Shown here piece after piece: positions 37,561 through 45,835 of a stretch of 54,707 nt of DNA. The stretch is from Pelagibacteraceae bacterium AG-325-J13 (GTDB lineage: Bacteria; Pseudomonadota; Alphaproteobacteria; Pelagibacterales; Pelagibacteraceae): positions 1 to 54,707 of the forward strand of contig QBYL01000005.1 of assembly GCA_003282835.1 (NCBI GenBank), written 5' to 3'. The notes beneath the pieces were generated by a model, which was not told where the DNA came from, searched no databases, and saw only the letters and a program-made list of their open reading frames with translations. Position 1 is the first letter of the stretch. Each line of letters opens with the position of its first letter. A program made the position numbers and the translations under genes.

Positions 37561-38223
37561 ATGACTCAAATTTACACAATTTTATTTGATTTAGACGGTA
37601 CATTGGTAAATACAGCCCCTGACTTAATGTCTGCACATAATCATGTAATGAGAAAATTTGGTTATTCTGAAAAAAAACTTAAAGATATTAAATCCTTGGC
37701 GGGAAAAGGTGCATGGGTAATGATGCAGAGGTCTTTTAAAGAAGAAATTAAAAATGAGCAAATGAAAAAAGAGATGACAAAAGAATTTATCGACTTTTAT
37801 GCAAAAAATATTAACGTTTATAGCAAACCTCTTAAGGGATGTATCGATTTTTTAAAATGGGCGAAAAATGAAAATATTTCATTAGCTGTTTGTACTAATA
37901 AGCAAGAAAATCTAGCAATCGATTTATTAAAAAAATTAGATATGTACAAATATTTTGAATTTATTGCAGGTTCAGATACTTTTGAATTTAATAAACCTGA
38001 CCCACGACACTTAACCGATGTTGTCGAGATAATTAAAGGCGACTTAAATAAGACAATAATGGTCGGTGATAGTGAAGTAGATGCATTATCTGCAGAAAAT
38101 GCTAAATTGCCTTTTATTTTGGTAAAAGATGGTTATACAGAAAAATCTGAAAATGAAATTAAACATAATGATCTAATATCTGACTTTATAAATTTCGATA
38201 AAATTATAAATAAATATTTATGA
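37561..38223 (+). CDS. gph: Phosphoglycolate phosphatase-like HAD hydrolase
   Basis: A 220-residue haloacid-dehalogenase-fold phosphatase. Motif I is FDLDGTLVNTAPDL (about 9-22), motif II CTNK (about 118-121), and motif III/IV KPDPRHL and MVGDSEVDALSAENA (about 175-189). The subgroup is that of Gph, which clears 2-phosphoglycolate from DNA repair or oxidative metabolism. The ATG follows an A-run, and the TGA overlaps the next ATG as ATGA. Alternative HAD substrates are possible. Confidence 0.88.
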   Translation: MTQIYTILFDLDGTLVNTAPDLMSAHNHVMRKFGYSEKKLKDIKSLAGKGAWVMMQRSFKEEIKNEQMKKEMTKEFIDFYAKNINVYSKPLKGCIDFLKWAKNENISLAVCTNKQENLAIDLLKKLDMYKYFEFIAGSDTFEFNKPDPRHLTDVVEIIKGDLNKTIMVGDSEVDALSAENAKLPFILVKDGYTEKSENEIKHNDLISDFINFDKIINKYL

Positions 38224-38819
38224 TAACTTTTGCGCTTTTTTCTGCATTGTCAGCTTTTTATTTTACAATGTTTTTTACTCCAGGTCCTAATAATGCAATG
38301 CTAACAGCATCTGGTATGAAATTTGGTTTTGTGAGAACTTTACCTCATTTACTAGGAATTCCCTTGGGTCATATATTTCAAATAGGATTAACCTGTTTTG
38401 GGTTAGCAAATCTTTTTTTAATTTACCCTCAAATACAATTTTACATGAAAATTATATGTTTTATATATCTAATTTATTTAGGTTGGAAAATGATTGGGTC
38501 ATTTAGTATGGTGCAGAAAGAAACTGGCAGACCTTTAAAATTTTATGAAGCGTCTCTATTTCAATTTATTAATCCTAAAGCATGGTCTATAGCTGTAACT
38601 GTAGCATCAGGTTTTTTTCCATCAGAAGAAAATATTGTTATTGGAGTTGTTTTTGTCACATTAACAGCAGCAGTAATTTGTTTTCCTACTATTAGTCTTT
38701 GGGCTTTATTTGGTAGTGGGTTAAGAAATTTTATAAAGAATGAAAAAACGAAAAAAATTATCGAATACATTCTGGCTGTTTTACTTGTTTTAACGGGTAT
38801 ATTTATATTATTTAAATAA
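38220..38819 (+). CDS. LysE/RhtB-family amino-acid exporter
   Basis: A 199-residue membrane protein with about six hydrophobic helices. FFTPGPNNAMLTASGMKFG (about 18-36) is the LysE/RhtB family signature, and FINPKAWSIAVTVASGF (about 118-134) is the second conserved segment. Members export amino acids or related compounds across the inner membrane; the substrate is not predictable. It is translationally coupled to gph by a 4-base overlap. Confidence 0.9.
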   Translation: MITFALFSALSAFYFTMFFTPGPNNAMLTASGMKFGFVRTLPHLLGIPLGHIFQIGLTCFGLANLFLIYPQIQFYMKIICFIYLIYLGWKMIGSFSMVQKETGRPLKFYEASLFQFINPKAWSIAVTVASGFFPSEENIVIGVVFVTLTAAVICFPTISLWALFGSGLRNFIKNEKTKKIIEYILAVLLVLTGIFILFK

Positions 38820-38859
38820 GCTTTGATTTTTAATTGTCTGTTTAATATAAACACTTCAC

Positions 38860-39756
38860 ATGCATTTTACTAAAAAAGATAATAAAGAAAAAAGAATTGA
38901 TTTTGTAAATAATTTAAAAACTAAAAGACTTCTTAGATTTCCAGGTGCTTATAATCCATTATGTGCAAAACTTATTGCCGAAATAGGATTTGATGGCGTT
39001 TATATATCTGGAGGTGTGATGTCAAATGACCTTGGGCTACCAGATATAGGACTTACAACTTTAGATCAAGTTAGTTACAGAGCGAAACAAATAACAAGAG
39101 TAACTGATTTACCCACTATCGTGGATGCAGATACAGGATTTGGTAACTGTAAAAATACTATAAAAATTTTAGAGGAAAAAGGTTTAGCAGGCTGTCATAT
39201 TGAAGATCAAATTGCAGAAAAGAGATGTGGTCATTTAGATAATAAAGAACTTATCTCAAAGGAAGAAATGGTTAAAAAAATAAAGGAAGCTGTTTCAGCA
39301 AGAATAGATAATAATTTTATGATTATAGTGAGAACTGATGCAAACACTGTAGAAGGTATTGATAAAACGTTACAAAGAATAAAAGCTTATGAAGATGCTG
39401 GAGCAGATATGATCTTTCCTGAGGCCATGAAAAATGAAGGGGAGTTTGAAAAGGTTAGAAAAATTTCAAAAGGATATCTACTAGCTAACATGACAGAATT
39501 CGGCAAATCTAAATTATTAGATAAAAAACAGTTAGAAAATTTAGGTTATAATTTAGTTATCTATCCAGTTACCACTCAGCGTCTTGCGATGCAAAATGTC
39601 GAATTGGGTCTAAAATCAATATTTAAAGAAGGACATCAAAATAATATTATAGACAAAATGCAGACTAGAAAAAGGTTGTATGAGTTAGTAGAATATGAGA
39701 AATACAATACTCCAGATAAAAAAATTACTGACTTTTCTACTGAGGGGCATGAATAA
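38860..39756 (+). CDS. prpB: 2-Methylisocitrate lyase
   Basis: An enzyme of the methylcitrate cycle, splitting 2-methylisocitrate to pyruvate and succinate, so propionyl-CoA can be used. In 298 residues it shows LRFPGAYNPLCAKLIAEIGF (about 27-46), VDADTGFG (about 88-95), the catalytic loop EKRCGHLDNKELI (about 117-129) and IIVRTDAN (about 150-157). KRCGHLD is the PrpB form rather than the longer isocitrate lyase loop. It overlaps prpC by one base. No prpD or acnD is adjacent. Confidence 0.93.
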   Translation: MHFTKKDNKEKRIDFVNNLKTKRLLRFPGAYNPLCAKLIAEIGFDGVYISGGVMSNDLGLPDIGLTTLDQVSYRAKQITRVTDLPTIVDADTGFGNCKNTIKILEEKGLAGCHIEDQIAEKRCGHLDNKELISKEEMVKKIKEAVSARIDNNFMIIVRTDANTVEGIDKTLQRIKAYEDAGADMIFPEAMKNEGEFEKVRKISKGYLLANMTEFGKSKLLDKKQLENLGYNLVIYPVTTQRLAMQNVELGLKSIFKEGHQNNIIDKMQTRKRLYELVEYEKYNTPDKKITDFSTEGHE

Positions 39757-40880
39757 TGAGCGAAGAAATTAAAAAAGGTTTATTAGGTATCGTTGTAGAT
39801 GAAACTACAATTTCACATGTTGTTCCAGAACTAAGTACTTTGACTTACAGGGGCTACACAGTTCAAGAACTCTGTGATAAATGCGATTTTGAAGAAGTGG
39901 CATATCTTGTGTTAAATGGTGATCTACCAAATAAGAAGCAATTAAAAAAGTTTATAAGAGAAGAAAGGTCTGAAAGAAAATTATCAAAACAAATTTTAAA
40001 AAATATACAGGCTATGCCCAAAACTGCACATCCAATGGATGTAATTAGAACCTGTGTAAGTCTTATGGCTTTAGAAGATAAAGACACAAAAGACAACTCA
40101 CCAAAAGCAAATATGAAAAAAACTATGCGAATTTTTGCTAAAACTCCAACAGCTGTTGCAGCATATTTTAGACACAGAAAAGGTAAAAAGATTATTTCTC
40201 CAAATAAAAAATTGTCTTTTTCTGAAAATTTTTTCAAAATGATGTTTAACAAAGTCCCAGACAAAGAAATAATCAGGGCTTTTGATATCTCGCTAATACT
40301 TTATGCTGAGCATAGTTTTAATGTATCAACTTTTACCGCGAGAACAATTACAAGTAGTCTATCAGATTTACATGGAGCAATTACTGGTGCTATAGCGTCA
40401 CTTAAAGGTCCATTACATGGTGGAGCTAATGAAGCGGTGATGCATATGATGAAAGAAATAGGTAAACCTGAAAAAGCTAAACAGTGGATAGAAAATGCTT
40501 TGTTAAAGAAGAAAGTTGTAATGGGTTTTGGTCATAGGGTTTATAGAACTGGGGATTCGAGAGTCCCAACTATGAAACATTATATGTTTAAGGTAGCTAA
40601 ACTTTTAAGGAAAGATAAGTATACCAAAATGTATGAAATCTTAGAAAAGATAATGTTAGAAAAAAAAAATATTCATCCAAATGTAGATTTCCCGTGTGGT
40701 CCGACCTACTACATGATGGGTATTGATATTGATTTTTATACACCTATTTTCGTAATGTCTAGAATTACAGGTTGGTCTGCGCATATTATGGAGCAACATA
40801 CATCTAATAAGTTAATAAGACCTCTTTCAAAATACAAAGGTAAAGAAGTTAGAGAAGTTATGTTGTTAAATCAAAGATAA
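39756..40880 (+). CDS. prpC: 2-Methylcitrate synthase (citrate synthase family)
   Basis: Condenses propionyl-CoA with oxaloacetate. The 374 residues carry the citrate-synthase catalytic residues: a His in AEHSFNVSTFTARTI (about 182-196), LHGGANEAVMHMM (about 222-234), GFGHRVYRTGDSR (about 257-269), and the Asp region DFYTPIFVMSRITGWSAH (about 327-344). The short form and the pairing with prpB favour methylcitrate synthase over the TCA enzyme. A TAATG overlap couples it to the next small gene. Confidence 0.92.
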   Translation: MSEEIKKGLLGIVVDETTISHVVPELSTLTYRGYTVQELCDKCDFEEVAYLVLNGDLPNKKQLKKFIREERSERKLSKQILKNIQAMPKTAHPMDVIRTCVSLMALEDKDTKDNSPKANMKKTMRIFAKTPTAVAAYFRHRKGKKIISPNKKLSFSENFFKMMFNKVPDKEIIRAFDISLILYAEHSFNVSTFTARTITSSLSDLHGAITGAIASLKGPLHGGANEAVMHMMKEIGKPEKAKQWIENALLKKKVVMGFGHRVYRTGDSRVPTMKHYMFKVAKLLRKDKYTKMYEILEKIMLEKKNIHPNVDFPCGPTYYMMGIDIDFYTPIFVMSRITGWSAHIMEQHTSNKLIRPLSKYKGKEVREVMLLNQR

Positions 40881-41059
40881 TGACCATTACAAATTTCTTG
40901 CTATTACTTATTTTATCAATTTTTACAACGTATACATTTATGCCATGGAGCAATATTGATAAAGGTTCAAAAAGAAAAATTGGAGCTCAGTTTATTTTTT
41001 GGACTATTACTTTTGGACTTGTAATTTACGGGTTAATATCTATAAATTTTTTAACGTAA
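40880..41059 (+). CDS. Small two-helix membrane protein (59 aa)
   Basis: A short open frame not recognised as a known family. ATG 40880-40882 overlaps the prpC stop as TAATG, and TAA is at 41057-41059, 6 bases before argE. The protein has two hydrophobic segments (about 3-20 and 37-57) joined by a charged turn, WSNIDKGSKRKIGAQ (about 23-37). The tight packing between two coding genes, the overlap start and the clear two-helix pattern support it as real. A role is unknown. Confidence 0.68.
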   Translation: MTITNFLLLLILSIFTTYTFMPWSNIDKGSKRKIGAQFIFWTITFGLVIYGLISINFLT

Positions 41060-41065
41060 CATCTA

Positions 41066-42253
41066 ATGGTAGAGCAAAATAAAATTGATGGTGAAATATT
41101 CCATAAAACAATAAAAATTTTAAAAGACTTGATAAAATTTAAAACTGTTTCAGGAAAACCAAATATATCTTTAATAGAGTATTGTGAAAATGAATTGAAG
41201 AAATCTGGTGCTACCTCATTAAAAACATTTAACGAGTCCAAAACTCAAGCTAATCTATTTTCTACAATTAAAGGCAAAAGCTCCAATGATAAAGGTATTG
41301 TTTTATCAGGACATACTGATGTAGTTCCAGCAATAGCAAGTGAATGGACTTCAGATCCATATGAAGCAAGAGAAGAAAAAGATAAAATTTATGGTCGTGG
41401 AACAAGTGACATGAAGAGTTTCATTGCTTGTACACTTGCGGTAGCTCCATTATTTGAATCTGAAAAATTGAAAAAACCGATTCATTTTTCATTTACTTTT
41501 GATGAAGAAACTGGATGCTTAGGAGTGCCCTTAGTCCTAGCTGATTTAAAAAGAAGAAATCTAAACTTTTCAGTGTGTATAATTGGTGAGCCAACAAGCA
41601 TGAAACCTATAACCTCTCATAAAGGTTACAACGAATATGTTACACATTTTACTGGTTTATCTGGTCACGCTTCAAATCCTGATGTTGGTGTAAGTGCTAT
41701 TGAATATGCTATTGAATATAGTAATAAATTACTAGAATTAAGGGATACACTAAAAAAAAGACAAGTAGATAAAAATAAATTTTTTCCTCCATACTCAACT
41801 CTTCAAATTGGAAAAATTTCTGGAGGAACGAGTGCAAATGTTATAGCTGATAAATGCTCATTAGAATGGGAAGTAAGACCAATTAATAAAGAAGATGATA
41901 ATTTTATAACAAAAAGTATTGATGACTTTACTAAAGAGGTTTTATTACCAAAGATCAAAAAAATTAGTCCTAAGGCAAATATTAAAAAAGAAATTGTTGG
42001 CGAGGTGATTGGTTTTAATAAAGATGACAACTCGGAAGCAGTAAACCTCATTTGTAATTTAACTGGTGATAATACAGAAGGAGCTATGTCATTTGGAACT
42101 GAAGCTGGTTTATTTCAAAATGCTGGGATAAGTACAGTGATATGTGGGCCTGGTTCTATTGATCAAGCACATACCGTAGATGAATATATCACATATGATC
42201 AGATAAAAAGTTGTCTTAAGATGTTGATCTCTTTACGAGATAAAATGATTTAA
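41066..42253 (+). CDS. argE: Acetylornithine deacetylase (M20 family)
   Basis: A zinc amidohydrolase of 395 residues expected to release ornithine from N-acetylornithine. The M20 pattern is complete: SGHTDVVPA (about 85-93), YGRGTSDMKSF (about 110-120), FDEETGCLGVP (about 146-156) with the catalytic Glu, and IIGEPTSMKPI (about 173-183). The lid domain has HKGYNEY and SGHASNPDVG. Closely related M20 deacylases with other substrates cannot be excluded. Confidence 0.9.
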   Translation: MVEQNKIDGEIFHKTIKILKDLIKFKTVSGKPNISLIEYCENELKKSGATSLKTFNESKTQANLFSTIKGKSSNDKGIVLSGHTDVVPAIASEWTSDPYEAREEKDKIYGRGTSDMKSFIACTLAVAPLFESEKLKKPIHFSFTFDEETGCLGVPLVLADLKRRNLNFSVCIIGEPTSMKPITSHKGYNEYVTHFTGLSGHASNPDVGVSAIEYAIEYSNKLLELRDTLKKRQVDKNKFFPPYSTLQIGKISGGTSANVIADKCSLEWEVRPINKEDDNFITKSIDDFTKEVLLPKIKKISPKANIKKEIVGEVIGFNKDDNSEAVNLICNLTGDNTEGAMSFGTEAGLFQNAGISTVICGPGSIDQAHTVDEYITYDQIKSCLKMLISLRDKMI

Positions 42254-42264
42254 TTAAAATTAAA

Positions 42265-43005
42265 ATGAAATTTTTGTTTTTAACACTATTAAGCATATGT
42301 TTTTTTTTACCTGCCAAAGCCAATACTATTTTTTATTTAACCAAAATACCAAATTTAAAAGTTTACCATCTCAAAACATCTAATGATATTAAATATTTAA
42401 CTGCAGAAAAACCTTTTAAAGTGGGAATAGTTCAAAATAATGTTCAATGTGGTGTTGCTAGTGACGAAGAAGTTGAGAAAAGTTTCCCAATTATAAAAGC
42501 AAACTTTGATAAGTATGAAAAAAATTTTCTTAACAAAATTAATCTAAAATATGTAGTAATTTGTAAAAATCTTAAAGTATCTGATATAAATACAGCTGGA
42601 GTTCCAAATCACAACGTTAAAACTTTAATAATAGACATCGGATTCGATACAAATCATTTTGAAAGATCAATGCATCACGAACTATTTCATATGGTCGACG
42701 ATAGCTTTGATAATTTATTTTCTAAGAAAGAATGGGAAAAATTTAATACACCTCTCTTCAAGTACGCTGAATGTTCTACTTGCACAAACAATTTAGATCT
42801 TACATTAATCAAAGATACACGAGGATTTTTAACCGAATATTCTATGTCTACTGCATCTGAAGATATGGCAGAAATATTTTCATTTTTAATGACAGATAAA
42901 AAAAGACTTTCAAAAATTGTCATGGATGATTCCATAATTAGCAAAAAAATATCCTTTTTAAAAAATGAAATTCTTAAAATTGATGAAAATTTTAAATTTG
43001 ATTAA
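42265..43005 (+). CDS. Secreted zincin-like putative metallopeptidase
   Basis: A 246-residue exported protein of no family I can name with certainty. A signal peptide (about 1-19, cleavage near PAKAN) precedes the domain. The motif HHELFHMVDD (about 137-146) is an HExxH zinc site, and 57-61 residues later SEDMAEIFSFLM (about 198-209) supplies acidic residues as in gluzincins. AECSTC (about 168-173) could be a metal or disulfide pair. It lies 11 bases after argE and abuts the cyclophilin gene. Peptidase activity is an inference from the motif. Confidence 0.7.
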   Translation: MKFLFLTLLSICFFLPAKANTIFYLTKIPNLKVYHLKTSNDIKYLTAEKPFKVGIVQNNVQCGVASDEEVEKSFPIIKANFDKYEKNFLNKINLKYVVICKNLKVSDINTAGVPNHNVKTLIIDIGFDTNHFERSMHHELFHMVDDSFDNLFSKKEWEKFNTPLFKYAECSTCTNNLDLTLIKDTRGFLTEYSMSTASEDMAEIFSFLMTDKKRLSKIVMDDSIISKKISFLKNEILKIDENFKFD

Positions 43006-43653
43006 ATGATTGAAAAAGTAAAGCAAACTACATCAGAAAAACTTCTATTAGCTTTATTTATAGTTTTAGGATTAGTAGCTATATATATTTTTTTTATTTT
43101 ACCTCAAAAATGCTTGTTTATTAAAGATTACAATCCAAAAGTGTTAAGTTTTGAAAAACCAAAAAATATTGTGGTTTTAAATATTGATTGTGGCAATATT
43201 ATTATAGAACTCTATCCAGAAAATTCCCCAAAATCAGTTGAAAGATTTAAAATGTTAATTTCTTTGGGCAAGTATAATGGTGTAGCTTTCCATAGAGTAA
43301 TAAAAAATGTTTTAGTTCAATCAGGTGATCTAGAGTTTGGAAAAAAAGATAATTATAATTATCTTTATATCGGAACAGGAAAATCAGGATTTGGAACATT
43401 AAGATCTGAATTAAATGAAAAAATAGAATTTGTAACAGGCACTGTAGGAATGGCTAGAACGACAAATCTAGATACAGAAGACAGCCAATTTTTTATTTTA
43501 TTGCAGGACGCACCGTTATTTAAAGGAGAGTATACTCCTATAGGTAAAGTGATATATGGTCTTGAAGTATTAGATACGATAACTGATGACCGTAGAAGAG
43601 AATACGTTTTAAGACCTGATTTTATTAATAGTTTTAGTTTGTTTGAAAAATAA
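43006..43653 (+). CDS. Membrane-anchored cyclophilin-type peptidyl-prolyl isomerase
   Basis: A 215-residue protein with one N-terminal helix (about 13-32) that anchors a periplasmic cyclophilin domain (about 50-210). The catalytic region is seen in YNGVAFHRVIKNVLVQSGD (about 87-105), and GTVGMARTTNLDTEDSQFFI (about 145-164) corresponds to the family's GxxxMAR...SQFFI segment. GKVIYGLEVLD follows. It probably assists folding of exported proteins. The ATG directly follows the TAA of the zincin gene, so the two are co-expressed. Confidence 0.92.
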   Translation: MIEKVKQTTSEKLLLALFIVLGLVAIYIFFILPQKCLFIKDYNPKVLSFEKPKNIVVLNIDCGNIIIELYPENSPKSVERFKMLISLGKYNGVAFHRVIKNVLVQSGDLEFGKKDNYNYLYIGTGKSGFGTLRSELNEKIEFVTGTVGMARTTNLDTEDSQFFILLQDAPLFKGEYTPIGKVIYGLEVLDTITDDRRREYVLRPDFINSFSLFEK

Positions 43654-43657
43654 AATT

Positions 43658-44512
43658 TTATCTATTTATTCCTCTAATTCTTTCAGATCTTCTTCTTAAA
43701 AGTTCAGCAGCTATTAAAACTAAAGTTGATAATAAAATTAAACAAGTTGCCACTGATAAAATTGTAGGACTTAATTGCTCTCTTAACCCTGTCCACATCT
43801 GAATTGGAATTGTTGTATTATCAAGACCTGCTAAAAACAAAACAATTACTACTTCATCAAAAGATGTAACAAAAGCAAATAATGCACCAGAAATAACTCC
43901 AGGTAAAATCAATGGTAAGGTTATTTTCATGAAAGTGTTTACTGGATTGCTACCAAGACTAGCTGCAGCCCGAGTAACGCTATGATCAAATCCTGATAAA
44001 GTTGCTGTGACTGTAATTACTACGAAAGGAGTACCTAAAATAATATGAGCAATTACAATGCCGGTATGGGTAGCGGCTAAACCAGCTTTTGCCATGAAGA
44101 AAAAGATTGCTACACCTGAAATAATTAAAGGAACAATCATTGGAGAGATCAAAGTTGCCATTATTATTCCTTTGTAGGGCATGTACCGGCTACTTAATCC
44201 AAGTGCAGCTACGGTTCCAAGTATTACTGCCCCTATAGTTGCAAATATTGCTATAAAAAAACTATTTTTTGCTGCTAATCCCCATGGATTTTTTGTTCCA
44301 TAAACCATGTCTTTATACCATCTTAGTGAAAAGGCATCTGGGTCTAATCTCTTCATTCCATCAGTTATTACTAAAAACTCTTCAGCGTTAAAAGATAGAG
44401 GGAATATTACAAACAATGGTGCAATTAAAAAGAAAAACACACACCCACAAATAAAAAGATAAAGGTAATGCCATATTCTATAGTGTGGTTCTGTATATTT
44501 TGGTAAAGCCAT
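43658..44512 (-). CDS. potC: Spermidine/putrescine-type ABC transporter permease PotC
   Basis: A 284-residue inner-membrane permease with about six helices. The ATPase-coupling EAA-like loop is RAAASLGSNPVNTFMKITLP (about 181-200), and the C-terminal FVTSFDEVVIVLFLAG (about 213-228) is typical of PotC. It lies 2 bases after potB, which is its heterodimer partner. The final RRRSERIRG tail is cytoplasmic. Confidence 0.92.
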   Translation of the reverse strand: MALPKYTEPHYRIWHYLYLFICGCVFFFLIAPLFVIFPLSFNAEEFLVITDGMKRLDPDAFSLRWYKDMVYGTKNPWGLAAKNSFFIAIFATIGAVILGTVAALGLSSRYMPYKGIIMATLISPMIVPLIISGVAIFFFMAKAGLAATHTGIVIAHIILGTPFVVITVTATLSGFDHSVTRAAASLGSNPVNTFMKITLPLILPGVISGALFAFVTSFDEVVIVLFLAGLDNTTIPIQMWTGLREQLSPTILSVATCLILLSTLVLIAAELLRRRSERIRGINR

Positions 44513-44514
44513 AA

Positions 44515-45768
44515 TTATCCTAATTTAATATTATCTATTCCTACTAATTTGTTATACACCCAGTAGACAGCCAAAACTCCAACTAACAACATTAATCCCA
44601 TTGCTGAAGCAAAACTCCAGTCCAAAGTATATTTCATATGATATGCAATCTGATTACTGATTAATGTTCCAGAAGCGCCGCCCACCAACTCAGGAGTAAT
44701 GTAATAACCAATTGCAAGAATAAAAACTAAGAGTGAGCCAGCTCCTATACCTGGGATTGTTAATGGAAAATATACCTTCCAAAATGTAATAAATGGAGTT
44801 CCCCCAAGAGATTTGCCTGCTCGGACTAAGCTTGGTGAAATAGTTTTCATTACACTATAAAGAGGCAACACCATAAATGGCAACAAAATTTGTGTCATTG
44901 CAATATAGGTTCCTGTTTCATTGTACATCATCTCTAATCTTTTATCGTTTGCAACAACACCAATCCAAACTAAAAAATCATTAACCACTCCTTGCTGTTG
45001 AAGTAAAATCATCCAACTTGCAGTTCTGACTAGTAATGAAGTCCAAAAAGGTAAAAGAACACAAATCATTAATAAATTGCTGTATTTCATTGGAAGTGTA
45101 GCAAGTAAATGAGCGATAGGGTAAGCCATTAAAAAACAGAAAAGAGTTACATAAAAAGCTATTTTAAGTGTTCTGACCCATAATTTTTTATAAATTCTAC
45201 GATCCTCCTCAACTTGAACTAATTTACCATCTTCATTTTGATACATGTCTACACCTTTTAAATATTTAGAGTAAGTGTATGCAGGAGCTCTTCGTTTTAT
45301 TGCTCTCCAATATTCAACGTCAGCCCATCTTTCATGAACAGCCATTATTTGTTCTTTGTAATTTCCTTCCTCAAAAGATTTTGATTTTCGTCTTAATTTT
45401 TTAATAATACTTTTGAAACCATTTTTTTCATAGTTAAGCTGGGTTGATAATTTTCCTTCTCTCTCCTCTTCAATTAATTTTTGGAAATCAAAATGGAAAG
45501 CATCGAATACTTTTTCTGGCGGAAGTTCTTTGCCATCCCAATCTTCCATCGCTTTGAATGTTTTTGGAAGTGCGTTAGTTACCATTCGATCATCAACGCT
45601 ATTAAAAAGCATTCCTACGATTGGAGAAATATAAACAATTAGTAAAAAAAATAATAATGGAGCCACAAGAAGAAATGCTTTAAATTTATTTTTTCTTTCA
45701 ACTTTTTTAAGACTCACCTCGAGAGGTATGCCATCGGTAGTTAAAATTTTTTGTGTTTCACTGCTCAT
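44515..45768 (-). CDS. potB: Spermidine/putrescine-type ABC transporter permease PotB, with large loop insertion
   Basis: A 417-residue permease, about 130 residues longer than classical PotB. Helix 1 (about 29-51) is followed by a charged extracytoplasmic insertion (about 55-195) rich in Lys, Glu and Trp/Tyr, before the standard permease core. The coupling loop is RAGKSLGGTPFITFWKVYFP (about 313-332), and AIGYYITPELVGG follows. The ATG lies 9 bases after the potD hairpin, where a ribosome-binding site would normally be; none is visible. Confidence 0.9.
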   Translation of the reverse strand: MSSETQKILTTDGIPLEVSLKKVERKNKFKAFLLVAPLLFFLLIVYISPIVGMLFNSVDDRMVTNALPKTFKAMEDWDGKELPPEKVFDAFHFDFQKLIEEEREGKLSTQLNYEKNGFKSIIKKLRRKSKSFEEGNYKEQIMAVHERWADVEYWRAIKRRAPAYTYSKYLKGVDMYQNEDGKLVQVEEDRRIYKKLWVRTLKIAFYVTLFCFLMAYPIAHLLATLPMKYSNLLMICVLLPFWTSLLVRTASWMILLQQQGVVNDFLVWIGVVANDKRLEMMYNETGTYIAMTQILLPFMVLPLYSVMKTISPSLVRAGKSLGGTPFITFWKVYFPLTIPGIGAGSLLVFILAIGYYITPELVGGASGTLISNQIAYHMKYTLDWSFASAMGLMLLVGVLAVYWVYNKLVGIDNIKLG

Positions 45769-45772
45769 AAAT

Positions 45773-45800
45773 AAAAAGGGCGGTTAATTAATAACCGCCC
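45773..45800 (-). terminator. Hairpin with T-tract between potD and potB
   Basis: A perfect 9-bp stem, GGGCGGTTA/TAACCGCCC (45778-45786 and 45792-45800), has a 5-base loop. On the minus strand it is followed by TTTTTATTT and then the potB ATG. It is a canonical intrinsic terminator inside the operon, occupying the place of the potB ribosome-binding site. Partial readthrough would keep permease levels below those of the binding protein. Confidence 0.85.
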
Positions 45801-45835
45801 TAGTATAATATATCATCTAAGTCTTTAAAACTTAA

